A stretch of DNA of 24,408 nt. Source: an uncultured Akkermansia sp. (lineage in GTDB: Bacteria; Verrucomicrobiota; Verrucomicrobiia; Verrucomicrobiales; Akkermansiaceae). This document shows positions 14,305-21,510 of the stretch, piece after piece. The DNA lies in contig CAJGCZ010000036.1 in assembly GCA_904501975.1 (NCBI GenBank), forward strand, positions 1 to 24,408, read 5' to 3'. The number at the start of each line of letters is the position of its first letter. Position 1 is the stretch's first letter. The position numbers and the translations under genes are program-made. The notes under the pieces are model-generated. The model saw only the letters and a program-made list of their open reading frames with translations, was not told the DNA's origin and searched no databases.

Positions 14305-16314
14305 TCAGAGAGATTGGAGGTCTGCCTTGCCACAGTGCTTGAGCACATACGGTTGCTTGTTGTGCATGGGTGCGTGGCGGTCATCAAACTTCACGTCGTT
14401 GTTGCGGAAGATGATGCCGTCTGCCGAGATGGCATAAATAAGCGGAACGCGATGGGTGCGGAAGATGTTGTTTTCGATGAGAATATTCTTGTGATAGCGC
14501 TCCGTTTGCTCCGCGGGCTGCTTTACCTCCGGGTAGATGGCAATAATGCCCTCGGTGAACTGGTAGCGCTGAATCAGGTTGTGGTCGAACACGTTGTTGC
14601 GGATGGTAACATCCAGGCAGCGGCCGCTTTCATACCAGCCTTGGGCATCGCCTGCCAACAAAATGGCAGAGCCGCTGGAGCCAATGAACTTGCAACCCTC
14701 CACCAGCACAGGCTTGGGGGTGGTGAACAGTGTGCCGCGAGCGCGGTTGTGCTGTACCGTGCAACCAATGAAGTTGACGGCGGGGTACCAATCGGCGTTT
14801 TCAATGGCATCGCCCTCGCCGATGCCCTCCGGCAGCGGTTGGTCTAAGGTAATGCGCAGGTGGGTTTCACTCAACTTGCTTACCTTGGCTGCCTTGCCGA
14901 GTTGCGGATGATTCTCCAAGGTTTTGCCCTTAATGAATTGGATGCTTTCACCGGCCTCAAATACCTCAAAGCCAACAGCCTGCGGGTGCATGTAACGCGC
15001 AACGATTTCTGTGGGGCTAAGCACCTTTTCAATACCCAAGCAGGTGGAGTGCACGTTGATGGCGTCGTCCATCATGCCCTCATACTTAGCGCCTTTAACA
15101 GTAATGGTGCCTGCGCAGTTGGAGAAGTGCGTGGCATCTGCCGATACGGTGTAAACACGCCCCTTGGGGCAGATGCAACCACCGCCGTTGATGGTGATGT
15201 CGCGGCTGCGTTGTGCAATGAGCGCCATGCCTTGGCTGTCCTCAAATACTACGTTGTTGAGCGTAATATCATTGGCGCGATACATGACCATGGCCGGGTG
15301 CGGGCGGCCATAGTGGCGGTATACGAGCACTTGGCCTTTTTTCAAGCCCATTTTCGAGGCATCCTGATTGAAGCGAACGCGCTTTTTACCTACTTGCTCG
15401 CCCTTGTTGGACCACACCATATCGCCGGCCTTACCAGTGGCCACCATGCGGCCATCTGCCTCGAACGCCAGCACGGCACCGGGGCGTTTGGGGGTGCCGT
15501 CGCCCATCAGGTAATATTGGCCATCCTGCACTTTCCAGCGGAACTTGGAAGCAAACTCCAGCGTTGTTTTGCCGTCTTTAATCTCCACAATCTTGCCTTC
15601 GTTGTAGTAGGGGGCATCGTGTTTAATGGTAACATCGTTCAGCTGCACGGATTCGCTGTCCATGATGAGCACGGGCTGCATGGCGCCATGGAACACGAAG
15701 GTGGAGCCATTGCCGTTGAGGGTAACATTTTTTAAGCCAACCAACGGAATCCCCACGGGCTGCATGTGCTGCTGGTCGTGGTTGGAGATATAATAGCTGA
15801 GCTGTGTGGCAGACTCCGGGTAGAAGTGGTATTCCCCCTTGGGCAATTCAATGGTGGTGCGATGCTTCATGCACCCCATATTGCCGGCGTGGCTGAGTAT
15901 TTTGCGCAAGGCCGGGCCTGCATCCTTGCCGCCTGCGGGCACTTTATAGCCGTTTGAATCACCTTGGAGCACGGCGTGCGGAACACCGGCGCGGTTGTTG
16001 TCCTCGGGCTTCCACTCGATGTCCCATGCCTTGTTTTCGCTGTCCACACTCAGCAGGTACACCTTGCGGCAGTGCGGTATTAAATGAAAGCTTTCACCGC
16101 TTTTTCCCTCCCACAATACCTCAACACCGTTGAGAATGCGGAAGAGCTTGCCTTCTCCTTTCGGAGCTGTGCCGGTGAGTGCGGCATCCTGAGACTTGAC
16201 ATCCAGCACCACCATGCGTCGTCCGCTGCGGAGCATATCTGCCTCGCTGATTTCTGCTGCTGTGACTTGCATTGCTACTAGTGCCGCCATGGGAAGGAGT
16301 ATCCGCTTAATCAT
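14305..16314 (-). CDS. GH110 alpha-1,3-galactosidase, secreted
   Basis: A 669-residue exported glycosidase assigned to family GH110, which removes terminal alpha-1,3-linked galactose from blood-group B or linear alpha-Gal epitopes on host glycans. A signal peptide is visible (MIKRILLPMAALVAMQVTAA). The body is a right-handed parallel beta-helix with repeated short strands (VTLNGNGSTFVF, VQLNDVTIKHDAPYY, ITLNNVVFEDSQGMALIAQ). The family signature YEGMMDDAINVHST (411-424, D416/D417) and SADATHFSNC (391-400, D393) carry the likely catalytic acids. YMHPQAVGFEVF also matches family style. It heads a closely spaced run with the SPOUT methyltransferase (13-base gap) and a metallophosphoesterase. Subfamily, and so B-antigen against linear specificity, cannot be read here. 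No SusC/D-type transporter is nearby. Confidence 0.88.
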   Translation of the reverse strand: MIKRILLPMAALVAMQVTAAEISEADMLRSGRRMVVLDVKSQDAALTGTAPKGEGKLFRILNGVEVLWEGKSGESFHLIPHCRKVYLLSVDSENKAWDIEWKPEDNNRAGVPHAVLQGDSNGYKVPAGGKDAGPALRKILSHAGNMGCMKHRTTIELPKGEYHFYPESATQLSYYISNHDQQHMQPVGIPLVGLKNVTLNGNGSTFVFHGAMQPVLIMDSESVQLNDVTIKHDAPYYNEGKIVEIKDGKTTLEFASKFRWKVQDGQYYLMGDGTPKRPGAVLAFEADGRMVATGKAGDMVWSNKGEQVGKKRVRFNQDASKMGLKKGQVLVYRHYGRPHPAMVMYRANDITLNNVVFEDSQGMALIAQRSRDITINGGGCICPKGRVYTVSADATHFSNCAGTITVKGAKYEGMMDDAINVHSTCLGIEKVLSPTEIVARYMHPQAVGFEVFEAGESIQFIKGKTLENHPQLGKAAKVSKLSETHLRITLDQPLPEGIGEGDAIENADWYPAVNFIGCTVQHNRARGTLFTTPKPVLVEGCKFIGSSGSAILLAGDAQGWYESGRCLDVTIRNNVFDHNLIQRYQFTEGIIAIYPEVKQPAEQTERYHKNILIENNIFRTHRVPLIYAISADGIIFRNNDVKFDDRHAPMHNKQPYVLKHCGKADLQSL

Positions 16315-16344
16315 GGTTTTGTACTGGGATTTATAGATGCTGTC

Positions 16345-16373
16345 AGTCTACCTGTTTTGCGGAGGTGTGTCAA
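16345..16373 (-). promoter_or_regulatory. Promoter of the GH110 gene
   Basis: On the minus strand a consensus TTGACA (16368-16373) and TAGACT (16345-16350) are separated by 17 bases. The -35 overlaps the stop codon of tcdA. The predicted +1 near 16338 gives a 24-base leader. It gives the glycosidase run its own promoter. Confidence 0.55.
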
Positions 16374-17170
16374 ACTTTATTTTCCGGGGAGGGGGCCTTG
16401 GCCTGCAGGAGAGCCTCTATAGCGGCCCCGGCCATCATAAACCCGAAGGTGCCCGTAATGTGGGTGGCCGAGCCAAAGCCGGAGGCGCAGCCGATGCCGC
16501 CTTTTTGCCCGGCCTCGCGCTCGCAGCTCACGCTGCCGTCGCAGCGGGGAAAGCGCGGTTTTTCCGGGGAGTAAACACAGGGAATACCAATGGGAGGACA
16601 TTTATCTTGGAGGGGAAAGCCGTAATCCTTGCGCAAATTTTTGCGGAGCTGCGAGAGCATGTTGTCGCCGCAGGTGCGCGATAAATCTGCTAGGGAGATA
16701 CAGGAAGCATCAATTCTACCGCCGGCACCACCGCAGGTAATGATGGGCACCCCGCGCTTGTAGCACTCGGCAATCAGGTGGGTTTTAGGGCGCATGGAGT
16801 CAATGGCGTCAATAACCACATCCGGTCGGGTGTCGAACAGACGCTCCGGTTTGGAAACGGTGTAGAACGAGAGTAGTGGCTCCACCTGAATGGCGGGATT
16901 GATGAGGCGCAGACGCTCCGCCATCACCTCCACCTTGGCTTGCCCGTAGGTGCCTTGCATGGCATGGATTTGTCGGTTGGTGTTGGTGATGCACAAATCA
17001 TCCATATCCTGCAAAATGATGGTGCCCACACCGCTGCGGGCCAGTGCTTCTGCCGCCCACGAGCCGACACCGCCTATACCCACTACAGCCACGCGGGCCT
17101 CTGATAATGTATGGGCGGCCTGTACTCCGTAAAGTCGGGCAATGCCGCCGAATCTTTCCTCATCGATCAT
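16370..17170 (-). CDS. tcdA: tRNA threonylcarbamoyladenosine dehydratase (TcdA)
   Basis: TcdA is an ATP-dependent E1-like enzyme that cyclises N6-threonylcarbamoyladenosine at tRNA position 37 to its hydantoin form. From ATG 17170 it has 266 residues. Family features are VVGIGGVGSWAAEALARSGV (nucleotide-binding loop), DMDDLCITNTNRQ, DVVIDAIDSM, and the TcdA-typical SLADLSRT and CVYSPEKPRF. The C-terminal GSATHITGTFGFMMA matches the family end. MIDEERFGG is the usual opening, so ATG 17170 is preferred over ATG 17218, which would add 16 residues inside the ymdB-like gene. It overlaps the end of that gene by 11 bases and is probably co-transcribed with it. Confidence 0.93.
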   Translation of the reverse strand: MIDEERFGGIARLYGVQAAHTLSEARVAVVGIGGVGSWAAEALARSGVGTIILQDMDDLCITNTNRQIHAMQGTYGQAKVEVMAERLRLINPAIQVEPLLSFYTVSKPERLFDTRPDVVIDAIDSMRPKTHLIAECYKRGVPIITCGGAGGRIDASCISLADLSRTCGDNMLSQLRKNLRKDYGFPLQDKCPPIGIPCVYSPEKPRFPRCDGSVSCEREAGQKGGIGCASGFGSATHITGTFGFMMAGAAIEALLQAKAPSPENKV

Positions 17171-17951
17171 AATCTCTGTTAATGGGGTGAATGCTGAGGG
17201 CGCGGCCGGTTGTTTCATCTGCTGTAATCACAACGCCGCTCACGCGAGCCGGCCAACCGCCAATGTTTAATTTGCAGGGAAGGGCTGTTAGGTTGGCATG
17301 CAGCACATCTGCAGCATCGCGCCCAATAACCCCATCGCGGCTGCCGCACATGCCCACATCTGTAATAGCCGCGGTGCCACCGGGCAATATGCGGGCATCT
17401 GCCGTTTGCACATGGGTATGCGTGCCCACTACGGCTGTGGCTTTTCCGTCTGTGTGAAGGGCCATGGCTATTTTTTCGCTCGTAGCCTCGCCGTGGATAT
17501 CTATCAAAATAGTGTTGCAGCCGTTTTCTCTCAGGCGGTCAATCTCCTCTTGTACGGTAAGAAACGGATTATCGGCCTGCAATCGCATGAAGGTGCGGCC
17601 TATGAGACAAATGATACCGATTTTTCCTTGGGCTGTTTCAAGCACCACACTGCCGGCACCCGGTGTGTTGGCCTGAAAGTTGAGCGGCCTGAGCACGCGG
17701 GGCATGGTGTCTATCTTGTCCACCATATCCTGAGAATCCCAAACGTGGTCGCCCTGGGTAATGACATCTACCCCGTGTTGCAGCATTTCTTTGGCTAAGG
17801 CCGGGGTAAGCCCTCTGCCGTGTGCTGCATTTTCGCCGTTGACAATGATGGCCTGCGGGGAGAATTCTTGCTGAAGCTCAGGTATAGCACGGTAGAGGGC
17901 GAGCCGCCCCGGCTCGCCTACAACGTCTCCAAGGAATATGAGGGTTATCAT
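17160..17951 (-). CDS. YmdB-family metallophosphoesterase
   Basis: A 263-residue member of the YmdB/TIGR00282 family. B. subtilis YmdB hydrolyses 2',3'- and 3',5'-cyclic nucleotides and affects biofilm and sporulation decisions. Metal-site motifs are GDVVG (D8 area), NGENAAHG, QGDHVWD, the histidine of IDIHGEATSEK, and GTHTHVQTAD. Where YmdB of other phyla has GNH, this protein has GDH (around residue 68), a form I recall from planctomycete and verrucomicrobial relatives. ATG 17951 overlaps the usp stop by 4 bases (ATGA), implying translational coupling, and tcdA starts within its last codons. The cellular role here is unknown. Confidence 0.92.
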   Translation of the reverse strand: MITLIFLGDVVGEPGRLALYRAIPELQQEFSPQAIIVNGENAAHGRGLTPALAKEMLQHGVDVITQGDHVWDSQDMVDKIDTMPRVLRPLNFQANTPGAGSVVLETAQGKIGIICLIGRTFMRLQADNPFLTVQEEIDRLRENGCNTILIDIHGEATSEKIAMALHTDGKATAVVGTHTHVQTADARILPGGTAAITDVGMCGSRDGVIGRDAADVLHANLTALPCKLNIGGWPARVSGVVITADETTGRALSIHPINRDYDR

Positions 17952-18433
17952 CTTGCTTTGGGGCCACAGGGCACTACCGTAACCGGAATTTTGGCGGCGC
18001 GCACCAGCTTCTCAGCGGTGTTGCCTAAGAATATGGATGTAAGTAAGGAATGGTGACGATTACCGATGACGAGAATGTCTATCTTGTGGCGGGCGCAAAA
18101 ATCATGCACACAGCTTACAATATCATCGGCTTCCTCTGCTTTGCCGTAAATGGGAATATCGTACTCGAGGCTGATTTGTTCCGCCAAATGTTTGGCGCGC
18201 TTATCAGCCATGGCCAGTACGGTGTTTTCCGGTTCATCTTCAAAAGACGGCACCGTGGCAAAACCGCCGAGCATATCGTCTGCGGCCATGCTGCCTGCGG
18301 CATCCATCATGCAGGGCTCGAGCGCGTGAAGAAGATACATTTTACCCCCGGTTTGTTTGACCATATTTGCTGTAAAGTCAAGAACAGGCCGGTTGTCCTC
18401 AGAGAAATCAGTTGCTGCAAGTATTCTTACCAT
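17948..18433 (-). CDS. Universal stress protein (UspA family)
   Basis: A single-domain Usp of 161 residues from ATG 18433, starting MVRILAATDFSEDN with the conserved early Asp. The usual ATP-binding signature G-x2-G-x9-G-(S/T) reads GNRHHSLLTSIFLGNT. The second Gly is His and the S/T after the third Gly is Asn, so ATP binding may be lost or altered. ATG 18439 (adding Met-Ser) is also possible, but the promoter places +1 at 18433. It overlaps the YmdB-family gene by 4 bases and is the first gene of a usp-ymdB-tcdA run. It is 63 bases from the preceding lipoprotein gene. Confidence 0.87.
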   Translation of the reverse strand: MVRILAATDFSEDNRPVLDFTANMVKQTGGKMYLLHALEPCMMDAAGSMAADDMLGGFATVPSFEDEPENTVLAMADKRAKHLAEQISLEYDIPIYGKAEEADDIVSCVHDFCARHKIDILVIGNRHHSLLTSIFLGNTAEKLVRAAKIPVTVVPCGPKAR

Positions 18434-18439
18434 ACTCAT

Positions 18440-18468
18440 ATCTTAACATGATTTTCTACTTCATCCAA
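18440..18468 (-). promoter_or_regulatory. Promoter of usp-ymdB-tcdA (leaderless geometry)
   Basis: On the minus strand TTGGAT (18463-18468) and TAAGAT (18440-18445) are separated by 17 bases. The predicted +1 is 18433, the A of the second in-frame ATG. The -35 is weak (three of six), so this call is moderate. Confidence 0.45.
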
Positions 18469-18496
18469 GAAGAAAGTGCAGGCTTGTGCCCTTTGC

Positions 18497-18838
18497 TTAT
18501 AAATTTTTGTTGTAGTGGTATAGGTAAATACCAATGGCTTTGTTTGTTTTGGCATCAAAGCGCCACACCTCTGCCAACTGTTGGCTAGGCTCTCCGGTGT
18601 AATATGGAGTGTGGTGCCTGCGGAACACATAGACCCGCTGGCCTGTTTTGGGGTCGGTAAAACGAAGCTCATAGGCAATGCCTAAGTCCTCCAAATCCTC
18701 GGGCGTGAAGTTCTCCGGTGCTTGTTTCACAAAGTTCCAAGGCGTGTAGTTTTCCGTAAAGAAATCCGCCTGGCAGAAGATGCGGCAAGCATTGAGGAGC
18801 ATGGCCCCCAGCAGCAGAAGACAGAAACGCGTTTTCAT
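18497..18838 (-). CDS. Small predicted lipoprotein downstream of rseP
   Basis: A 113-residue hypothetical protein with an N-terminal signal, MKTRFCLLLLGAMLLNACR. Cys18 in LLNAC resembles a lipobox, although Asn at -2 is unusual. The mature part is acidic to neutral with aromatic-rich strands (RVYVFRRHHTPYY, IGIYLYHYN). Its ATG shares one base with the TAA of the RseP gene (TAATG on the minus strand), a classic coupling arrangement, so expression is tied to the protease. I do not recognise the family. A connection to envelope proteolysis is inference from position only. Confidence 0.75.
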   Translation of the reverse strand: MKTRFCLLLLGAMLLNACRIFCQADFFTENYTPWNFVKQAPENFTPEDLEDLGIAYELRFTDPKTGQRVYVFRRHHTPYYTGEPSQQLAEVWRFDAKTNKAIGIYLYHYNKNL

Positions 18839-20286
18839 TACTCAGCCGGGGCAGAGAATACAGGGGCAGGCAGTTCTTCCGCTTCCTCGCTTCCTACCAA
18901 GTCGCCTACATCCTTGAAGGTAACGAAAACGAAGAAGAAAAGAAGAACGAAAACAAAGGCTACCATAATCCAATCCAGAATCTTGCCGCTTACGGGCTTG
19001 CCGCGCAGCATCTCTGCAATGCCGAGGGTGACATGGCCACCATCTACCACGGGCAGGGGAAGGATATTCAGCACGGCCAGGTTCACATTGAGAATGACGG
19101 CAAACCAGAGCAGGAGACGCCAACCTACCTCAGCCGGCAATTCCATCATTTTGTACATGTGCGAGCCAATGCCTACCGGGCCGGAGAGGTGCTCCATGCC
19201 AATGCTGCTGGTGGGTGAAAAGAGCTTGTTGAGCGTGGTGCCCATCCATTTAAGACTTTGGTTAACCTGTGCTTGAGGGGTGGGGTAAGTGAGCTGAAGG
19301 GCCTCATCTTTGGCTTTATTGCCCCAAGCAAGCCCCAGCAAGGGGCTGGCGCCTTCCTTGCCTTGCCAGTTAGCGGGAATAACCGGGGTAAGCACCACGT
19401 TGCGGCTGTGGCCATTCGCAGCGGTCAGGGTCAGCTCCATGGGTTGCGCCTTTTCGCATTCTTTCATCACGGCCACGGGGGTATACACGCGTTGCCCGTT
19501 CACGTGGGTGATGGTTTCGCCTGCCTGAATGCCGGCCAAAGCAGCCGGCGAGTTGGGAGAAACGGCGGCAATATACACATCGCTAGCGCCGTAAATGCCA
19601 ATGCGGCGCATAGAAGAACGCTGCCACCAGTTGGTTTCCGGCTGGGTATAGCCGGTGTTAATGTCGAGCGTTACAAATGTGCCGTCTTCCTGCGGGCGAT
19701 CCACCGTAATGTTAATGGTTTCATTCTCGCTCAGGGCAATCAGCTCTGTTACGCCCTCCATGTTGCCCATCCACTTTGTAACGGGCTGGCCATCAATCTT
19801 GCGGATAATATCGCCGGGCTGCAATCCGGCCTCCATAGCAGGGGAGCCATCCATCAGGTACCCGATTTGTGTGTTGCTGATTTCCGTTGACGGTTTGCCT
19901 ATGCACCACACGACACAAGCAAAAACGTATGCCAACGCCAGCGAGAACAAGGGGCCTGCTGCGGCAATAATCACCTTGTCTTTTGCCTTCAACGGCTTGA
20001 GATCCTGCGGTAAATCTGCCTTGCCTTCAATATTTTGCATGTCTTCCATCTGCGGCAGGGAAACGAAGCCACCGGCCGGAATCCAGCCAAGCCCCCACTG
20101 CACCCCGCCGATTTTCTTGCTCCATATCGGCTTGCCGAACCATATCTGGAAGCGGTCGATGTAGGCGCCTCTCCACTTGCCGGCCAAAAAATGTCCCAGC
20201 TCGTGGACAAAAATCATCACGTTGAAGAACAAAATGACAACCAGAATAATACCGATTGATTGAAGGGTTGATAAAAATGTTTCCAT
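18838..20286 (-). CDS. rseP: RseP-type site-2 intramembrane zinc metalloprotease
   Basis: An M50 family protease of the inner membrane that cuts within transmembrane segments, such as anti-sigma factors and remnant signal peptides. From ATG 20286 it has 482 residues. HELGH (28-32) in the first helix gives the zinc ligands and catalytic Glu. A second helix lies at about 105-128. Two PDZ-like domains follow (around GSPAMEAGLQPGDII and NSPAALAGIQAGETI). The C-terminal membrane part contains NILPLPVVDGGH, the third zinc ligand motif, and a last helix (IMVAFVFVLLFFFVFV). A short Glu/Pro-rich tail closes it. An upstream in-frame ATG at 20301 is possible. dxr, often next to rseP in other bacteria, is absent. 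A lipoprotein gene is coupled at the 3' end. Confidence 0.94.
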   Translation of the reverse strand: METFLSTLQSIGIILVVILFFNVMIFVHELGHFLAGKWRGAYIDRFQIWFGKPIWSKKIGGVQWGLGWIPAGGFVSLPQMEDMQNIEGKADLPQDLKPLKAKDKVIIAAAGPLFSLALAYVFACVVWCIGKPSTEISNTQIGYLMDGSPAMEAGLQPGDIIRKIDGQPVTKWMGNMEGVTELIALSENETINITVDRPQEDGTFVTLDINTGYTQPETNWWQRSSMRRIGIYGASDVYIAAVSPNSPAALAGIQAGETITHVNGQRVYTPVAVMKECEKAQPMELTLTAANGHSRNVVLTPVIPANWQGKEGASPLLGLAWGNKAKDEALQLTYPTPQAQVNQSLKWMGTTLNKLFSPTSSIGMEHLSGPVGIGSHMYKMMELPAEVGWRLLLWFAVILNVNLAVLNILPLPVVDGGHVTLGIAEMLRGKPVSGKILDWIMVAFVFVLLFFFVFVTFKDVGDLVGSEEAEELPAPVFSAPAE

Positions 20287-20299
20287 GGTGCGTTTCCGC

Positions 20300-20328
20300 A
20301 TTATGGTGCATTATTGAGGCTTCTGCAA
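20300..20328 (-). promoter_or_regulatory. Possible promoter of rseP
   Basis: On the minus strand CATAAT (20300-20305) is a good -10, with a weak -35 TTGCAG (20323-20328) at a 17-base spacing. The predicted +1 at about 20293 leaves a 7-base leader before ATG 20286. Confidence 0.4.
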
Positions 20329-20390
20329 GCATTCTGCATGACATAATGCCACAAAACGGGTAAATAATAGAGATTATAAAAAAGTTAACC

Positions 20391-20419
20391 TTGACTCTAG
20401 GTGGTATTTGTGTTATACA
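20391..20419 (+). promoter_or_regulatory. Promoter of the merR-type gene
   Basis: TTGACT (20391-20396) and TATACA (20414-20419) are separated by 17 bases. The predicted +1 near 20426 lies between two in-frame candidate starts and favours ATG 20437. Around the -35, ACCT (20388-20391) and AGGT (20399-20402) form a 4-base dyad, and CTTGACTCTA resembles the left half-site of many MerR operators. The right half is poorly conserved, and the spacer is 17, not the 19-20 bases typical of MerR-activated promoters. Confidence 0.55.
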
Positions 20420-20436
20420 TGGGCACGCTTCTGTTT

Positions 20437-20946
20437 ATGTCTGAGAAATCACGCTACACTATTTCTGCATTGTCCCGCAAGACCGGACTTTCCGTTCACA
20501 CGCTCCGCTTCTATGAGAAGGAGGGTATTATTCGCCACGTGGAACGCACGGAATCCGGCCGCCGTATTTATGGCGAAGACAGCATTGGCTGCCTCATCGG
20601 CGCTTTGTGCATGAAGCAAGCTCACCTTACCTTGGCTCAGATTAAGGAATTCTTTGACCTTACCGTGCGTGGTCATGAGTCTCTGCCGCATCGTTTGGAG
20701 ATGCTGACCGCTGCCCGAGAGAATCTGGAGGCTCTCCGCGAGAACATTGGCAAGAGCATTAAATTGGTGGATTTCTTTATTAGTGGTGCCAATTCTGCCA
20801 TGGAGGCTGTTGCCCGTGGCGAAGACCCGGATGAAGCCTTCCCGCTGCTGACCCGCGAGGGTATTGCCTCGATTCCTACCATGATGACAGAAGATGGCCG
20901 TTTGGAGCCGTACATGCCTGCCATCATTGATGATACGGAGCTCTGA
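20437..20946 (+). CDS. MerR-family transcriptional regulator
   Basis: A 169-residue MerR-type DNA-binding protein. The N-terminal winged helix is clear (YTISALSRKTGLSVHTLRFY, then EKEGII and SGRRIYGEDSI). The long dimerisation helix is about residues 85-120. No metal-binding cysteine cluster of the MerR/CueR kind is seen, so the effector is probably organic or redox and not a metal. GTG 20401 and ATG 20419 are in frame upstream, but both lie at or before the predicted transcription start, so ATG 20437 is chosen. It faces the C_GCAxxG_C_C gene across a shared terminator. Self-regulation through its own -35 region is plausible. Confidence 0.92.
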   Translation: MSEKSRYTISALSRKTGLSVHTLRFYEKEGIIRHVERTESGRRIYGEDSIGCLIGALCMKQAHLTLAQIKEFFDLTVRGHESLPHRLEMLTAARENLEALRENIGKSIKLVDFFISGANSAMEAVARGEDPDEAFPLLTREGIASIPTMMTEDGRLEPYMPAIIDDTEL

Positions 20947-20981
20947 TGGCAACCAGCCGATAGTCTCCCCTGAGGATAACG

Positions 20982-21011
20982 AAAAAAGCGCCGTTTGTTC
21001 GGCGCTTTTTT
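20982..21011. terminator. Bidirectional intrinsic terminator
   Basis: A perfect 12-base stem, AAAAAAGCGCCG (20982-20993) with CGGCGCTTTTTT (21000-21011), encloses the loop TTTGTT. A-tract and T-tract symmetry means it can stop the MerR gene on the plus strand and the helicase/C_GCAxxG run on the minus strand. Confidence 0.88.
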
Positions 21012-21044
21012 GTTGAGAGTTGTCATGAAAACCGCAAATCTGCC

Positions 21045-21494
21045 TTATACGAAGAACCCTGCTGCCAACTTGGCACAGAATGCTACGCATCGTTCGCAAG
21101 GGCGGGCATCATAATAGGCTTGGGTGCGTTCGTTTGGGCGGGCACCTTCTTGTACTTCAGTATCCAAGTGCAGCAATTCGCGGCAGGTGAGGGTGCCGAA
21201 CTCTGCTTTGAAGGCAGCAGCCTGCTCTCTTACGAGGGAGAAAATATGCTCTTTATCATCCGGGTTGCCGGTAAGGTTGCCGTGGCGAAAACCGGCCAGC
21301 ATGGTAAGCCCGCTGAAGGCGCCGCACATGCCGCGCATGCGGCCCACCCCCGCACCAAACCCGGCAGAGAGGCGCAGCGCCAGCTCTTCACTCACTGACA
21401 TTTGCTCCGCAAAGGCCGCAAAGACGGATTGCGCGCAGTTGTAGCCTTGGTGAAAATAGGCTAGGGCTCGTTCTTCTGCCGGGGATTGTTGCAT
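21045..21494 (-). CDS. C_GCAxxG_C_C family redox-type protein
   Basis: A 149-residue protein of the C_GCAxxG_C_C family (TIGR01909-like), putative redox or metal-cluster proteins. Visible are C20 in GYNCAQSVF, C57 in GMCGAFSG (the CGAxxG core), C104 in LTCREL, and C133, C136 and C140 in the C-terminal PCERCVAFC. The cysteine set could hold a metal centre; the reaction is not known. ATG 21494 was chosen: the open frame continues upstream only through the helicase C-terminus, in another frame. It starts 16 bases after the helicase stop and is probably its transcriptional partner. Its 3' end faces the MerR gene. Confidence 0.88.
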   Translation of the reverse strand: MQQSPAEERALAYFHQGYNCAQSVFAAFAEQMSVSEELALRLSAGFGAGVGRMRGMCGAFSGLTMLAGFRHGNLTGNPDDKEHIFSLVREQAAAFKAEFGTLTCRELLHLDTEVQEGARPNERTQAYYDARPCERCVAFCAKLAAGFFV

Positions 21495-21510
21495 GGCAAT
21501 GTGGGGGCGT

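Noticed and set aside
13260..14342. A 360-codon open frame on the plus strand
   Set aside because: It runs antisense across the metallophosphoesterase and the SPOUT methyltransferase, both with full motif sets; it has no domain of its own.
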